The translations under genes were made by a program, and so were the position numbers. DNA of 64,000 bases, taken from Rebecca billardiae RCC1528 (taxonomy: Eukaryota > Haptophyta). Positions 21,874 through 32,400 of this stretch are shown here, piece after piece; position 1 is the stretch's first letter; each line of letters begins with the position of its first letter. The stretch is from positions 2,852,001-2,916,000 of the forward strand of contig OZ251225.1 of NCBI GenBank assembly GCA_965240325.2, written 5' to 3'. A model generated the notes under the pieces. The model saw only the letters and a program-made list of their open reading frames with translations. It did no database searches and was not told the DNA's origin.

Positions 21874-24798
21874 TCAGGCGGGCGGCTCGCCGTCGTCATC
21901 TGCCGCGAGGCACTCCAGCATCATCGCCTGCGCGCGCTGCATGGCCGCAGCGCTCATCCGCACGGCCGTCCCTCGGGCGGTGGAGAAGCCGCAGCCACCG
22001 GCAATGGGCGTGCCGCTGCCGAGGCCAGCCGCTGCGAAAGCCGGCGCGGGCCCTGCGGACGGCGCGGCACCGACAGGAGCGCCGCGAGCGCACGACCCTG
22101 GCTGAGACACGCCGTGGCCAGGTTGGCTCGGCAGCTGCCGCGAGCATGGCCCTGCGCCGGTCGGCGAGCGTTTTCTCCCGCTGCCGGCGGGGGCCAGGGC
22201 CGCCTGACCGCCACAGCCGCTGCCCCGCGCGCCGCCGGGTGCCACGTTTGACGGCGCAAGGACCGCTGGCTCGCGCGACACAGCGGCTGGCTCGGGCGGC
22301 CGCACGCGCTTGCGCTCGTTCCCGACGCCGCGCGCGCAGGGTAGCACGTGCAGCACCGCGGCGCCGCCCTCGGCCGCACGGCCACCGTCGGCTCCGCGCC
22401 GAGCGGCGACGCACCACAGCGCCACGGCTGAGGCCGACGCCGGTGCTGCCGGGCCACCGGCGGCGGGTGCGCCGAGCAGGCCCCAGAGCCCAAGGGCGAG
22501 CCGCGGTGTCGCCACCGCGGGCTCGCGCACAAGCGCGACGCACTGGCGGCTGCGCACGTCCCACACGCACGCGCACGCAGCCCGCGCGCTCACGCCGACG
22601 AGCAGCTCAGCCGTCGAGCACAGCCCATCCCAGCGCAGCGCGCACGGCCGCGCGCCGCTCGGCTGATCGTGAGAGCCTGCCGCCGCTGGCGGTGCGGCTG
22701 CGGCTGCGCTCGGCGCCGCCTCGAGCATGGCTGGCGGGGGCTGGTACCGGCCGAGCGAGACGAGCGCATCCGACGAGCACGCGACGAGGTGCACGGCGTA
22801 CGGCGCGCATGCGCCCGCCCCGTCCGCCCCCGCTCCCAGCCGGCGCCAGAACGGACCGGCGGGCGGCGTCGGCGACTCAGCGTCGGCGCGCTCGGCTGCC
22901 GCTCCTGAGTCTCCGCGCGCGCGTGCGCTGTGCGCGCCCAGCCCGACATAGAAGGCGACGAGCGCGGCGCCGACGCCCCGGCGCGCGGCCGCGCGCGGCG
23001 CGGGCGTGGTCAGCCCCGCCGCCGCCTCGGTCCTCCTCGTCGGCTGCTCGCCGTGCGCTCGCCCAGCTGCCCACGGCGTGTGCGCACCCGCGCGCGCTGC
23101 GTGGGCGGCGGCGGCTTCGGCTGCGGCTGCGGCGCGCGAGAGCAGCCCCGCCTCGTGCGCGTCGTGCGGCACGAAGGGCGCGAAGACCACCGTCGCCTCC
23201 GCGTGCGCGGCGGGGCTCGGCATCGCCAGCTGGGCCGAAGGCCCGGCCGCGGCCCCGTCCGCAAAGCTCAGCAGCAGCGAGCCTCGCTCGTGGTCCCAGA
23301 GCGCCGCGCCGCGCGCGCACACTCCGAGTACCCAGCTCGGGCGCCAGCTGGGTACGAGCAGCGCGCACGCCGCCGGGCCCGGAGCGGCGAGGGCGGGCGC
23401 AGCGCTGCGCGCGGGGGCGTCGGGCGGATGCCCGCGCCGCACCGGCATCCACGGCGCCCGCGGCAGCTGCCGAGCCCGCAGCAGCGCGCGCGGCGCCACC
23501 CGCGCTCGGTGCGCCGGTGGCTGGGCAGGCCTCGTCTCCGGCTGCCATGGCTGCCACGCGCACACGGCGCACGGCGCGCTCGCAAGCACCGATCCGCCGA
23601 CGCCGGGCAGCGCGAGCTCCACGCACGGCGCTTGCGCGCCAGGCTCGAGGCCCGCCTCGGCCGCGGGCGCTGCGCCGCTCACGCGCACGACGGAGGTCCG
23701 GCTTCCCCCATCGATCTCACACACGGCGAGCGCGCAGCTCGCGGCTGACCTCGCGCCGACCGCGCGCGGCGCGCTCGGCGGGCGTGCAGACGCCACTTCG
23801 TCGGCGTCGGGGTCGGTGCACGCGAGCGCGAGCGCGAGCTCCACTCGCGCGCCTCGCCCGTCGGAGCCCTCGCCCGCTGCCGCCGCCTCGCCGTCACACG
23901 GCCCCAGCCCCAGCCCCACGCACACGAGTCGGGCGCCTGGCGCCGCCGCCACGCCTGCGTGTGCGGCCACGTCACGCAGCGGCACGCGGCAGATGTGCGA
24001 GGCGTGCGCGCCCGGCGCGGCGTGCGGGCACTGCCACAGGTCGACATGTAATGCCGTGGCCACGGCCACGACCCCTGCGCGCGCACACAGCGCCGCCACC
24101 GCGGGCTCGTGCGCACTCGGCTCGTCCGGCAGCCCAGCGCTCGCGGCACTCAGCTCGATGGCTGTGTGCGAGAAAAGGCGCGGTAGCTCGGCGGGACGTG
24201 GCGGAGCGGTAGATTCGAGAGCGTTCGGCCCATCGCCCGGCACTGCACATGCCGCCCCGCCGACGACGCTCGCCACGTGCGGCAGCGCGCATGCCGCGCG
24301 AGTCGGCGCTGAGGCCCCCGCCGGGCCGGTCGGCGCGGCACTCGGCGGCGCAGCTGGTGGATCGGGCACGTGAGCAGGGCGCTGAGACGGCGGGTGGGCG
24401 GAGCAGACCGGAGCCGCCTGCGGACACGCGCCCGACTCGCACACCTCAGCTTCGCGCTCTGGGCTCGGCGCAGCTTCAGCCAGCGTCATCGGCGCGAGCG
24501 GCGTGCCTGCCACCGCCATGTCCCGCTCGCCATCCTCGGGCGGAGCGAGGCCAAAGTACCGCGCCGGCTCTTGCTTGAGCAGCGCCGCGCGGCACTGCTG
24601 CAGGTGCCGCAGCAGCTCGCGCAGCTGCGTAGTGTGCTGCTCGCAGGCCTCGCCCATGAACGCCCCCGCCGTGGAGGCGAGCCGCTGCCCAAACCCAACG
24701 AGCGGTGGCCTCTCGCACACCGAGCCGGGGGCGGCTCCCAAGGGTCCGGATGGGCGCGTTCTGAGTCCGGGCCGGTGCAAGCTTTTTGCCTTTTCCAT
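21874..24798 (-). CDS. Uncharacterised protein with a WD40-like beta-propeller segment
   Basis: One uninterrupted frame without a recognisable intron. The frame is open back to 25038, but that part is antisense to the first exon of the AIP1 gene, so I chose the ATG at 24798 (MEKAKSLHRPG); the ATG at 24657 (MGEACEQH) is a second option. The N-terminal 100 residues contain a short amphipathic helix (TTQLRELLRHLQQCRAALLK). The rest alternates hydrophobic beta-strand-like pieces with alanine-rich linkers; ACACVWDVRSRQCVALV near 22560 and GAALWDHERGSLLLSF near 23285 look like degenerate WD blades. The end (RAQAMMLECLAADDDGE) is acidic. I do not recognise the family. A scaffold propeller protein is the most that the sequence supports. 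Confidence 0.62.
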   Translation of the reverse strand: MEKAKSLHRPGLRTRPSGPLGAAPGSVCERPPLVGFGQRLASTAGAFMGEACEQHTTQLRELLRHLQQCRAALLKQEPARYFGLAPPEDGERDMAVAGTPLAPMTLAEAAPSPEREAEVCESGACPQAAPVCSAHPPSQRPAHVPDPPAAPPSAAPTGPAGASAPTRAACALPHVASVVGGAACAVPGDGPNALESTAPPRPAELPRLFSHTAIELSAASAGLPDEPSAHEPAVAALCARAGVVAVATALHVDLWQCPHAAPGAHASHICRVPLRDVAAHAGVAAAPGARLVCVGLGLGPCDGEAAAAGEGSDGRGARVELALALACTDPDADEVASARPPSAPRAVGARSAASCALAVCEIDGGSRTSVVRVSGAAPAAEAGLEPGAQAPCVELALPGVGGSVLASAPCAVCAWQPWQPETRPAQPPAHRARVAPRALLRARQLPRAPWMPVRRGHPPDAPARSAAPALAAPGPAACALLVPSWRPSWVLGVCARGAALWDHERGSLLLSFADGAAAGPSAQLAMPSPAAHAEATVVFAPFVPHDAHEAGLLSRAAAAAEAAAAHAARAGAHTPWAAGRAHGEQPTRRTEAAAGLTTPAPRAAARRGVGAALVAFYVGLGAHSARARGDSGAAAERADAESPTPPAGPFWRRLGAGADGAGACAPYAVHLVACSSDALVSLGRYQPPPAMLEAAPSAAAAAPPAAAGSHDQPSGARPCALRWDGLCSTAELLVGVSARAACACVWDVRSRQCVALVREPAVATPRLALGLWGLLGAPAAGGPAAPASASAVALWCVAARRGADGGRAAEGGAAVLHVLPCARGVGNERKRVRPPEPAAVSREPAVLAPSNVAPGGARGSGCGGQAALAPAGSGRKRSPTGAGPCSRQLPSQPGHGVSQPGSCARGAPVGAAPSAGPAPAFAAAGLGSGTPIAGGCGFSTARGTAVRMSAAAMQRAQAMMLECLAADDDGEPPA

Positions 24799-24940
24799 CA
24801 GCGCGCGAGGGGCTTTCTTTCCTCTGCAGCGGCCGCCCGAAAAGCAAGCCCGATGAGCCGAAACAGCCGACGAGCAGGTCGAGCCTGGCTTGGCTGGTGG
24901 AGGCTCACCCTGCTCCCCTGGAGGAGGTGGCGCGGCAGCC
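24799..24940. promoter_or_regulatory. Short bidirectional promoter region
   Basis: Only 142 bases separate the chosen ATG of the minus-strand WD-like gene from the ATG of AIP1 on the plus strand. The genes diverge, so both promoters and 5' leaders must share or overlap this interval. No TATA motif is evident. Confidence 0.5.
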
Positions 24941-27319
24941 ATGACTGGCCACCTGACCCCGTCGACGGTGTACGCGCCGTCACCCACAACGCACCGGGGC
25001 GAGGCGACAAGCATGTCGATCCTACCCAAGGGTGACAAGCTCGTCTACCCCTCGGGCAAGCTCGTCGTCATCCGCTCGACGACTGATGCGCATCGCGCAT
25101 GGCTGTACACGCAGCACTCGTGCAACGTGCGTGTGCCACCGCGCGCTTGCCGATCGCGCCCGCAGCCGTGCGCGCGGAGGGTCTCAGTGGCGGGTCTGTG
25201 CTGACGCGCCCTCGGCACCGCGCCCGCCGCTCCCTCGCCTCGTCGGTCGGCCGCTCGCGACGCGGCCCGGCGCGCGCGCGTGACTCTGCGCCGCACGCAC
25301 GCAGGTGACCGCCGTCGCCGCGGCACCCAACGGCGAGTGGGTCGCATCGGGCGACGAGCGAGGGCAGGTGCGGATCTGGGGCATCATGCCGGAGCACACG
25401 CTCAAGCTCGAGACCATCGCGCTCGGCGGGAAGGTGCTCGACATCGCGTGGTCAGGCGACGGTCAGCGGCTGTGCGCTGTGGGCGAGGGCCGCGAGGCGT
25501 TCGGCAAGGTGTTCACGTGGGACTCGGGCAACTCGCTCGGCGCGATCGACTCGCACTCGAAGCGCATCATCTCGTGCTCCTTCCGCGCCGCGCGCCCCTT
25601 CCGCGTCGCCACCGGCTCGGACGACCTCGCCGTGAACTGGTACGAGGGCCCCCCGTTCAAATTCAAGGCGTCGCTGCGCGAGCACACGCGCTACCCAAAC
25701 TGCGTGCGCTTCTCGCCCGACGGAGAACATCTGGTCTCGGCGGGCTCGGACAACAAGCTGGTGCGGTACGACGGCAAGACGGGGCAGAAGTCCGGCGAGG
25801 TCGCCGCGACCGACGCGCACCTCGGCGCCATCTTCTCGTGCTCGTGGTCGTCGGACAGCAAGCACATCCTCACCGCGTCCGCCGACAAGACTGCGCGCAT
25901 CTTCGACGCCGCGACGCTCAAGCCGCTGCACACCGTCACCGTGACGGACAGCCCGGGGATCCAGGACATGCAGGTGAGCTGCTGCTGGGCCGGGAGCACG
26001 GCGATCACGCTCTCGCTCTCGGGCCGGCTCAACTTCGTCGACGCGTCCGCGGGCAAGGTGGTCTCCTCCATCATGGGGCACAACAAGGCCATCACGGCAC
26101 TCGGCGTCGATCTTGTGCACCACGCGCGGTACGAGCCGCGGTTCGCGACGGCGTCGTTCGACGGGCTGATGTGCGTGTGGGACACGAAGACCGGCGAGTG
26201 CCGGACCGTCGGCGGCAGGGGCCACGACAACGCCGTCGTCGGGCTCGCGGTCCTGCCAGGCGAGACGCTCGTGAGCGCGTCACTGGACCAGACCGTGCGC
26301 TTCACCTCACTCAGCGCGATGAAGGTGGTTGAGACCTCGACCATCCAGCTCGGTGCGCGCTCGCCGCCGCGCGCGCGAGGGCGCGTGCGCGCGCCGTGGC
26401 GCGGTGTGCCCGGCGCCGACGCCGGATCGGCCTGCCCGCTGCGCCGCGCTTGCTCACTCGCCACGTGTGCGCGCGCGTGCGTGCGCGCGCGCGTGGCCGC
26501 ACGCGGGCCCGGCGCGCGCCGCCACCGCCTTGGCCGCTCGCAGACGGCAGCGCGCGCGGTCTGTCCGCCATGGGCGAGCACGTGGCGGTCGTGAGCGACA
26601 AGTCGGTCTTCGTGATCGGCGGCGGCGGCAAGGTGAGCGCCAAGGCGGAGATCGGCGCGCCGCCCACCGCGGTCGCCATCTCGCCCGGCGGCAACGACGT
26701 CGCCGTCGGCCTCGAGAATGGCGAGATTTGGCTGTATGGCCATGACCTGGGTAAGCTGACCAAGAAGGGCGAGCCGCTGAAGAAGCACAGCGCGGAGGTG
26801 ACCGCGCTGGCGTTCTCGCCGACCGGCGCGCACCTCGCCTCGTGCTGCGCGGGGCGGAGCGTCTTCGCGTGGGAGCTCGCGTCGATGGCGCCCGTCTCGA
26901 CGTCGTGGGTTGCGCACAAGGCCAAGGTGACGTGTCTCGCCTGGTCGCCCTCGGGCAAGTACCTCGCCTCGGGCGGCGTCGACTCGTCGGTGATCGTGTG
27001 GTACATGGAGAAGCCGTCGGAGAACACCACGCAGAGGCTGGCGCACGACAACGGCGTCACCGCGATCGGCTTCGTGTCCGAGGACATGGTGATCTCCACA
27101 GGCCAGGTGCGTGCGCACGCACCTCGCGGCACGTTGACTCAGTCAGTCAGTCGGTGGGGGACGCGTCGGCAGTCGGGTGGCGCCGACGGCGCGCGCGCGC
27201 GCGCGCGGCATGGGCTACTCTCTCCTGCGCTTCTGGACTCACGCGAGTGACCCGCGACCGCCCCTCTGCGGTGTGCCCCGCAGGACGCGTGTGTCAAGAC
27301 ATGGTCGTTCAAGGCATGA
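24941..27319 (+). CDS. AIP1: Actin-interacting protein 1 (WD-repeat protein 1)
   Basis: Binds ADF/cofilin-decorated actin filaments and promotes their disassembly in the cytoplasm. Four exons: 24941-25126, 25305-26352, 26544-27106 and 27284-27319. The predicted 610 residues match the family length of just over 600. Diagnostic stretches are KLVYPSGKLVVIRS, VVGEGREAFG-type CAVGEGREAFGKVFTWDSG, ATGSDDLAVNWYEGPPFKFK and the closing DACVKTWSFKA; about 14 blades fit the known double seven-bladed propeller. All introns are GT-AG with GTGCGT or GTGCGC donors, and the last exon is only 36 bases. I chose MTGHLTPSTVYAPSP at 24941 because it matches the usual short family N-terminus; an in-frame codon at 24890 is not ATG-supported. 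The gene diverges from the WD-like gene across a 142-base gap. Confidence 0.95.
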
Positions 27320-27914
27320 ACGACCTGACTTCGCGCAGCCCCTCTTCCGCGCACGGACCAGGATAGTCGATATAGAAAGATGAAGCTGTGCGCGCCGTCA
27401 TCATCCCGTATCTGGCCATTGATTGAATGGAACCACCCGCGGCGGCAAGCTTTGGCACCCCTTTGCTGAGGTCGTTGAAGCACAGCACGAGCAGGCCGCC
27501 GTCGCGCGATCACTATTCACTCCGAGACTCGGTGTGACGACTGTCGACTCAGGTGACGCAGTACCGCTCCCGGGGCCTGGGCCTGGGGGCTGGCTGAGTG
27601 GACCCGCGGCACTGCTGACCGAGCCCGAGCCCGAGCCACGTGCGCCCGTCGTTACACGCAGGGCCTTACAGCACTGTCGTCAGCGCTGACGATAGATACG
27701 CTATAAGAATAAGCGCTAGACGCGCACACGGCGGCACACGCCAGTCGGACATGGCCCGTCACACGGAAGTCACACGGCACTCGGGCACATTAGCTCAGGC
27801 AGGCGATATACACGGCAAGCGCAAGCAGGGTGGTCGTCTTGGTTAGCGCGCTGCTAGCTACTTCATCCGCCTATACTTCGTCGCGGAGTCGTCCTCACAG
27901 TCACTCACGGAGGC
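27320..27914. other. Intergenic region downstream of AIP1 and of the Rep-like gene
   Basis: Lies between two convergent 3' ends. It contains a GGGCCTGG-type G-rich patch near 27575 and short CACACGGC repeats near 27725-27780. There is no coding or RNA signal I can support. Confidence 0.5.
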
Positions 27915-29117
27915 TCATCTGCCTGTAGTCCCATCAGTGTGCATGCCGCCGCTCATGATTTGTTGGTTCATGGTTGCATGGCGGATCGCATCGTCGTCAG
28001 CGCCCGATGAAGACTCGTCGTCGTCGAGGACCGCGCTGTCGAGGACCGGGAGTTGCTCGTGGTCACCGGGCCCGCGACAGATCCCGTCATCGTTGCCCTG
28101 CGCCCTTGGCCCTTCTGAGCCCAGGTCCGTGGGTGCGTCGAGCGCGCCGCCCTTGCGGCCCGCGAGGTTTCCGTTCCGGCGCGAAGGCGCCGCCGCGCCC
28201 GCGCCCTCCGCGGCTGCTGCAGTCGGCTGCGCGCGCAGCTGCGCCTCGAGAGCGCGCACCCTGGCGCGCAGCTGCTGCAGCTCGGCCGCCCGGAGCTGCT
28301 CGACCAGCTCTGCCCCGGCCGCGGCCGGCGCGCCGCTGATCGGCGCGTGCGGCCGCTCGGCTGCCTCGTCGGTGTCGTCGTCGAGCACGAAGACCACCTC
28401 GGCGCGGCAGGAGGGGCAGGGCTGGCGGTGCTCCCGCGGCGTGCCGCGTGGGAGCGTGCGTGCGCGCTTGGCCGGAGGTATGGGCACGACATCGCCGTTC
28501 GGAGCGGGCTGCTGCTGTGGCGCGGGCGGCGCGTGTGCGGCCGCTGCCGGACGCTGCGGCTCTTGCTCAACGGACTGACCTTGCAACACATCCGTGGCCC
28601 ACGCGTTGACCGTGCCGCTCGGGCCCTCCACTCGCTGCGATGGGTCGCAAACCGCCTGGACGTTTGAGCTGCACCAATACGTCCCATCCTTCTGCGTGTA
28701 CCACAACGCACGCAGCCGATCAGTCCGCTTCACAGCTTGAACGATCGGCCGGAGTTGGCTGCCCAAAGGTGTCGCTACGTCGAAGAAGTCGTTGCGGGTT
28801 GTGTCCATTCTGGTGGCGGACATGAAGTACACGTGGTAGTGCACGTCTCGCGATGGGTCGGCAGGGTTCTCGTGCCTCTCAAGGCCGATGCACCACTCGA
28901 GCATGCCAAGTTTCGAGCACAGCTGAAGCTGAGTCATCACGCTGCCCGGAGCGATGGACCCAGGCCCTGCCGCTGGCAGGCCAGCGTATGTCAGGAAGAC
29001 TGCGTTGCATCGGAAGCGACCCTGCACACCTGCCGCCTGCGCGCCATCGGCCCCACCACCCACCACCGGATGCAGAGCTGGGGCCCCGTGCCATCGCGCG
29101 CGCCGGAAATGCGCCAT
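27915..29117 (-). CDS. Rep-like HUH endonuclease fused to a host-type tail (endogenous ssDNA-replicon relative)
   Basis: Residues 34-160 carry the three rolling-circle motifs of geminivirus/CRESS-type initiators in order and spacing: motif I FLTYAG (41-46), motif II HYH within RDVHYHVYF (93-95) and motif III YTQK with Y140 and K143. Proteins of this class nick and join single-stranded DNA at a stem-loop origin. All expected catalytic residues are present and the 400-codon frame is unbroken from the ATG at 29117. Missing is the superfamily 3 helicase that follows in viral Reps. From about residue 185 the protein is instead proline/alanine-rich, with a basic PAKRARTL patch, CPSCRAEV, a short coiled coil and an acidic tail, all duplicated in the adjacent gene. 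It may be an endogenised viral or plasmid gene, domesticated or recent. No origin or capsid gene is visible nearby. The domain call is confident; activity and origin are inference. Confidence 0.85.
   Translation of the reverse strand: MAHFRRARWHGAPALHPVVGGGADGAQAAGVQGRFRCNAVFLTYAGLPAAGPGSIAPGSVMTQLQLCSKLGMLEWCIGLERHENPADPSRDVHYHVYFMSATRMDTTRNDFFDVATPLGSQLRPIVQAVKRTDRLRALWYTQKDGTYWCSSNVQAVCDPSQRVEGPSGTVNAWATDVLQGQSVEQEPQRPAAAAHAPPAPQQQPAPNGDVVPIPPAKRARTLPRGTPREHRQPCPSCRAEVVFVLDDDTDEAAERPHAPISGAPAAAGAELVEQLRAAELQQLRARVRALEAQLRAQPTAAAAEGAGAAAPSRRNGNLAGRKGGALDAPTDLGSEGPRAQGNDDGICRGPGDHEQLPVLDSAVLDDDESSSGADDDAIRHATMNQQIMSGGMHTDGTTGR
27977..28560 (-). repeat. Tail duplication, copy A (inside the Rep-like gene)
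   Basis: This stretch encodes the whole C-terminal tail of the Rep-like protein and aligns to 29440-30045 with only scattered substitutions and a few in-frame indels. By eye identity is near 90%. Similarity stops at the junction with the HUH domain on one side and just before the stop codon on the other. Confidence 0.92.
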
Positions 29118-29412
29118 CGTTACTTACTCCGTCGGCAAAAAGGACGCGAGAGGGCGAGAGCCGAGAGCGGGCCGCTCCGGGACCGGGTGCCGCAATGGCT
29201 GCCTGGCCTGCGGCGACGCGGCGTGGTGGCAAGCCACGCACTGACTGGCAGTGCGCTAAATCCGCTGCGGTTTTGGCGGCGCAGGTGGCCTCGCAGGTCG
29301 TCTGCGGGTACGTATGCTGAGAGCCTTGGGACACCTTTGTGGCACGCGCCGCAGACAATGGCGCGCGCGAGACGATCAGTGAAGCGGCATCAGCCGAGCC
29401 CGCCATCGTCGC
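29118..29412. other. Spacer upstream of the Rep-like gene
   Basis: Holds the presumed promoter of the Rep-like gene and the 3' end of the GHKL ATPase gene. No remnant of a second HUH domain was found here, so only the tail, not the whole Rep-like gene, is duplicated. Confidence 0.5.
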
Positions 29413-32400
29413 TCAGACACGCTGTCGCTTTCTTGTTTGATGGCGGATCGCATCGTCGTCAGCGCCCGATGAAGACTCGTCATCGTCGAGAACTGCGCTG
29501 TCGAGGACTGGGAGTTGCTCGTGGTCAACGGGCCCGCGACACATCCCGTCATCGTTGCCCTGCTCTGAGCCCAGGTCCGTGGCGGAGTCGTCGTCGTCGT
29601 CTCGAGGCGCGTCAAGCGCGCCGCCCTTGCGGCCCTCGATGTTTCCGTTCCGGCGCGAAGGCGCCGCCGCGCCCGCGCCCTCCGCGGCGGCCGCAGTCGG
29701 CTGCGCGCGCAGTTGCGCCTTGAGAGAACGCACCTCGTCGCGCAGCTGCTGCAGCTCGGCCTGGAGCTTCTCGACCAGCTCCGGCTGCGCGGCCGCGGCC
29801 GGCGCGCCGCTGATCGGCGCGTGCGGCCGCTCGGCTGCCTCGTCGGTGTCGTCGTCGAGCACGAAGACCACCTCGGCGCGGCAGGAGGGGCAGGGCTGGC
29901 GGTGCTCCCGCGGCGTGCCGCGTGGGAGCGTGCGTGCGCGCTTGGCCGGAGGCGTGGGCGCGACATCGTCATTCGGAGCGGGCTGCTGCTGCGGCGCAGG
30001 CGGCGCGTGCGCGGCCGCTGCCGGCCGCTGCGGCGCTGCCAAGGGCTGCGCCGCCCCGGGCGCCGCGTGCGGCGCCGCCGGAGGCTCCGAGGCGCTCGGC
30101 AGGTTGGTCGGAGGTCGCTGCGCCGGTGGCGGCGTAGGCGTAGAAGGCGGCGGCGGGGCCGGCGGCGTCAGCGTCTGCGGCGGCATCGGCGCATGCACCT
30201 GCGGCGGCGTCGGCATCGGCGCCGGCGCTGGCGCTGGCGTCTGTGCCGGCGTTAGCGTCGGCGTCGGCGTCGGCTGCGGCGGTGGCTCCGCGCTCGCCGT
30301 GATGAGCTCGACCTCGAGCTGCGCGGCGCGGCGGCGCGCGGGGAGAGGCGAGAACGGTGAGCGGTTGAGGCTGCGGCGCACTTGGGCGCTGGCTGGAGCT
30401 GGCTGGAGCAGCGCGCGCCGTGAGCGCATGATGGGTAGGAGCGCGGGCGGGAGCGAGGGCTCGCGGCGGCGCGGCGCGCGCGGCGCGAGCGCGACGGGCG
30501 CACGGCGCGTGCCTCTTTGACCAGGCTCGCGTGCGTCACGCGCCACAGCAAGCGCGACTCGTTGGGCGGCGGTGACACGAGCACTTGCGCGGCGCGCCAC
30601 CCCTCCGCGTCCGCGCAGCCAAACGCAATGTGAACCACCCCGCGCCGAGTCTGGTAGGTCTTGACTTCGAGCGAGAGCTCGAGCGAGGGGGCGCGCAGCA
30701 CGGCGCCGCGGTCGCTCCACAGCCGCGCGCGCACGGCGTACGCGGTCTGCCCGTCCCACGGCGGCGTGTCGCCGAGCTCGATGCGCAGCGGCCGGTCCTC
30801 CGCCTCCAGCGTGAGAGGCGCAAACGTGCGCAGCGGACGATCGCCGCCAAACCACGAGACACTGAGCTCAAACGCGGCGGGCAGCCTCGCCGTCTCGGAC
30901 GGCTGCACGGCGAGCGTCGCCCTGACGAGCGCGACGTCGACCGAGCGCGCGCCCATGCTGAGCTTCGCCTTCGTGAACGGCAGCTCGTGGCACTCCCCGC
31001 CGTCGCGCCGCAGGCGCAGCTCGGCGCTGTCGACGGCGACAACAACCTTGCCAGGCTCGGCGCGGCCGCGTGTCAGCTCGGTCCACGTACACGTGTTGCC
31101 GCTGCTGTCGAGCAGCGCGGCCTCGAGCAGGACGGGCTTGTGCGAGTACTCGGCGAGCCGCGCGCGCGGCTCGGGCTTGAGCAGGGCCAGCTGCGCCGGC
31201 GGGCCGGGGAGCAGCTCGAGCTCGACGCCCTTCATCTCGAGCTCGAGGGCGCGCGGCGCGGGCGCGGGCGCCGAGGGCGCGCCCGCCGCGCCGCGCGCGG
31301 CCGGCAGCGTGGTGAGGCGGCCGGCGGGCAGCGCAAGCACCGCGTGGCCAGCGGCGCCGCTGACTTTGAACTCGCGCGTCGCGCCGATCACCACGCCGGC
31401 GTGCGTCTCCGCGCTCCACCGCGAGCCGGGCAGCGCCTCGAGCCGCACGTGCGCGGACGCGACAGCGGGCGCGCTCGGGTCGGCCGCGCGCACCTCAAGC
31501 GCCGACCAGTCGACCGCGCCCTCAACGCCGTTGCGCGCGCCGTCGGCGTCGGCGAGCACGCAGCGCAGCTTGAGCCTCGAGCCGGCCGGGCGCGTGAGCC
31601 GCGCGGGCGCGCCCGCGCGCGCGCTCGTGCTCGGCTGCTCCGCGGGCTGCAGCTGCAGCACCGTCGGCAGCGGCGCCACCCCCTCCACCACCAGTGTAGC
31701 CACCATTCCACCCAGGACCGCCACCAGAGAGTTTTTTCTGCCCGCGGGCACTTTGCGGCCGAACAGGTGGGTCGCTGTGCCGCCCTCGACGGCCTTCTTG
31801 GCGGGCGGCTCGGGCTTGAGCTTGCGCGGCGCGCCCGGGCCGAGCTGGTGCTCGATCGTCAGCCACTGCACGTCGGTCAGGTTGAAGTCCGGGTCCAGCG
31901 GGCCCAGCTCCAGCCTCTGCGCCCGCCCGCCGCCGCCGCCGCCGGCGCGCGTGCCCGCGCCCGCGCCTCGCTCCTCGAGCGGCTTGTGCACGCGCACGGT
32001 GAGCGCGCCGAGCGGGGTGTGCGGCGGGCGGCGCACGTGCAGCTTCGTCTGCGTGTGCGAGCCCGGCACCAGCCTCGCCGCCGGCTCGCCGCCGACGTGG
32101 AAGGCGAGCAGGCGCAACGGCACCCGATAGCGCAACACGAGAGGACCGACGGCCGAGGCCGGTGCCGCGCCGGGCGGCGCGCGCGCGCTCACCTCGAGTC
32201 TGGCCTCGGAGCCCATGTGCGCGTGGACGCGCGCGCCCTCGATGCAGTACTCGGAGCCGCCGCCCCGCCGCGCGGGCATCGGCTCGAGCGCGCACGAGAC
32301 CTCGCCGCTCTCGCCCTCCGCCTCGTGCCCGGCGAGCTCGAAGCCCGTCGCGCGCAGCGCGAGCCGCGAGCGCTCATCCTCCTCATCCTCGTGGCAGCTG

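Noticed and set aside
24799-25038. N-terminal extension of the WD-like protein to 25038
   Set aside because: It would be coded antisense to the well-supported first exon of AIP1, and its residues lack coding character.
27915-29117. A Helitron or a complete ssDNA virus genome
   Set aside because: No RepHel-type helicase, no SF3 helicase, no capsid frame, no CTRR-type end and no stem-loop nonamer were seen next to the Rep-like domain.
29440-30120. A second Rep-like gene
   Set aside because: Only the tail is duplicated; no HUH motifs occur between 29118 and 29440 or upstream of the tail.
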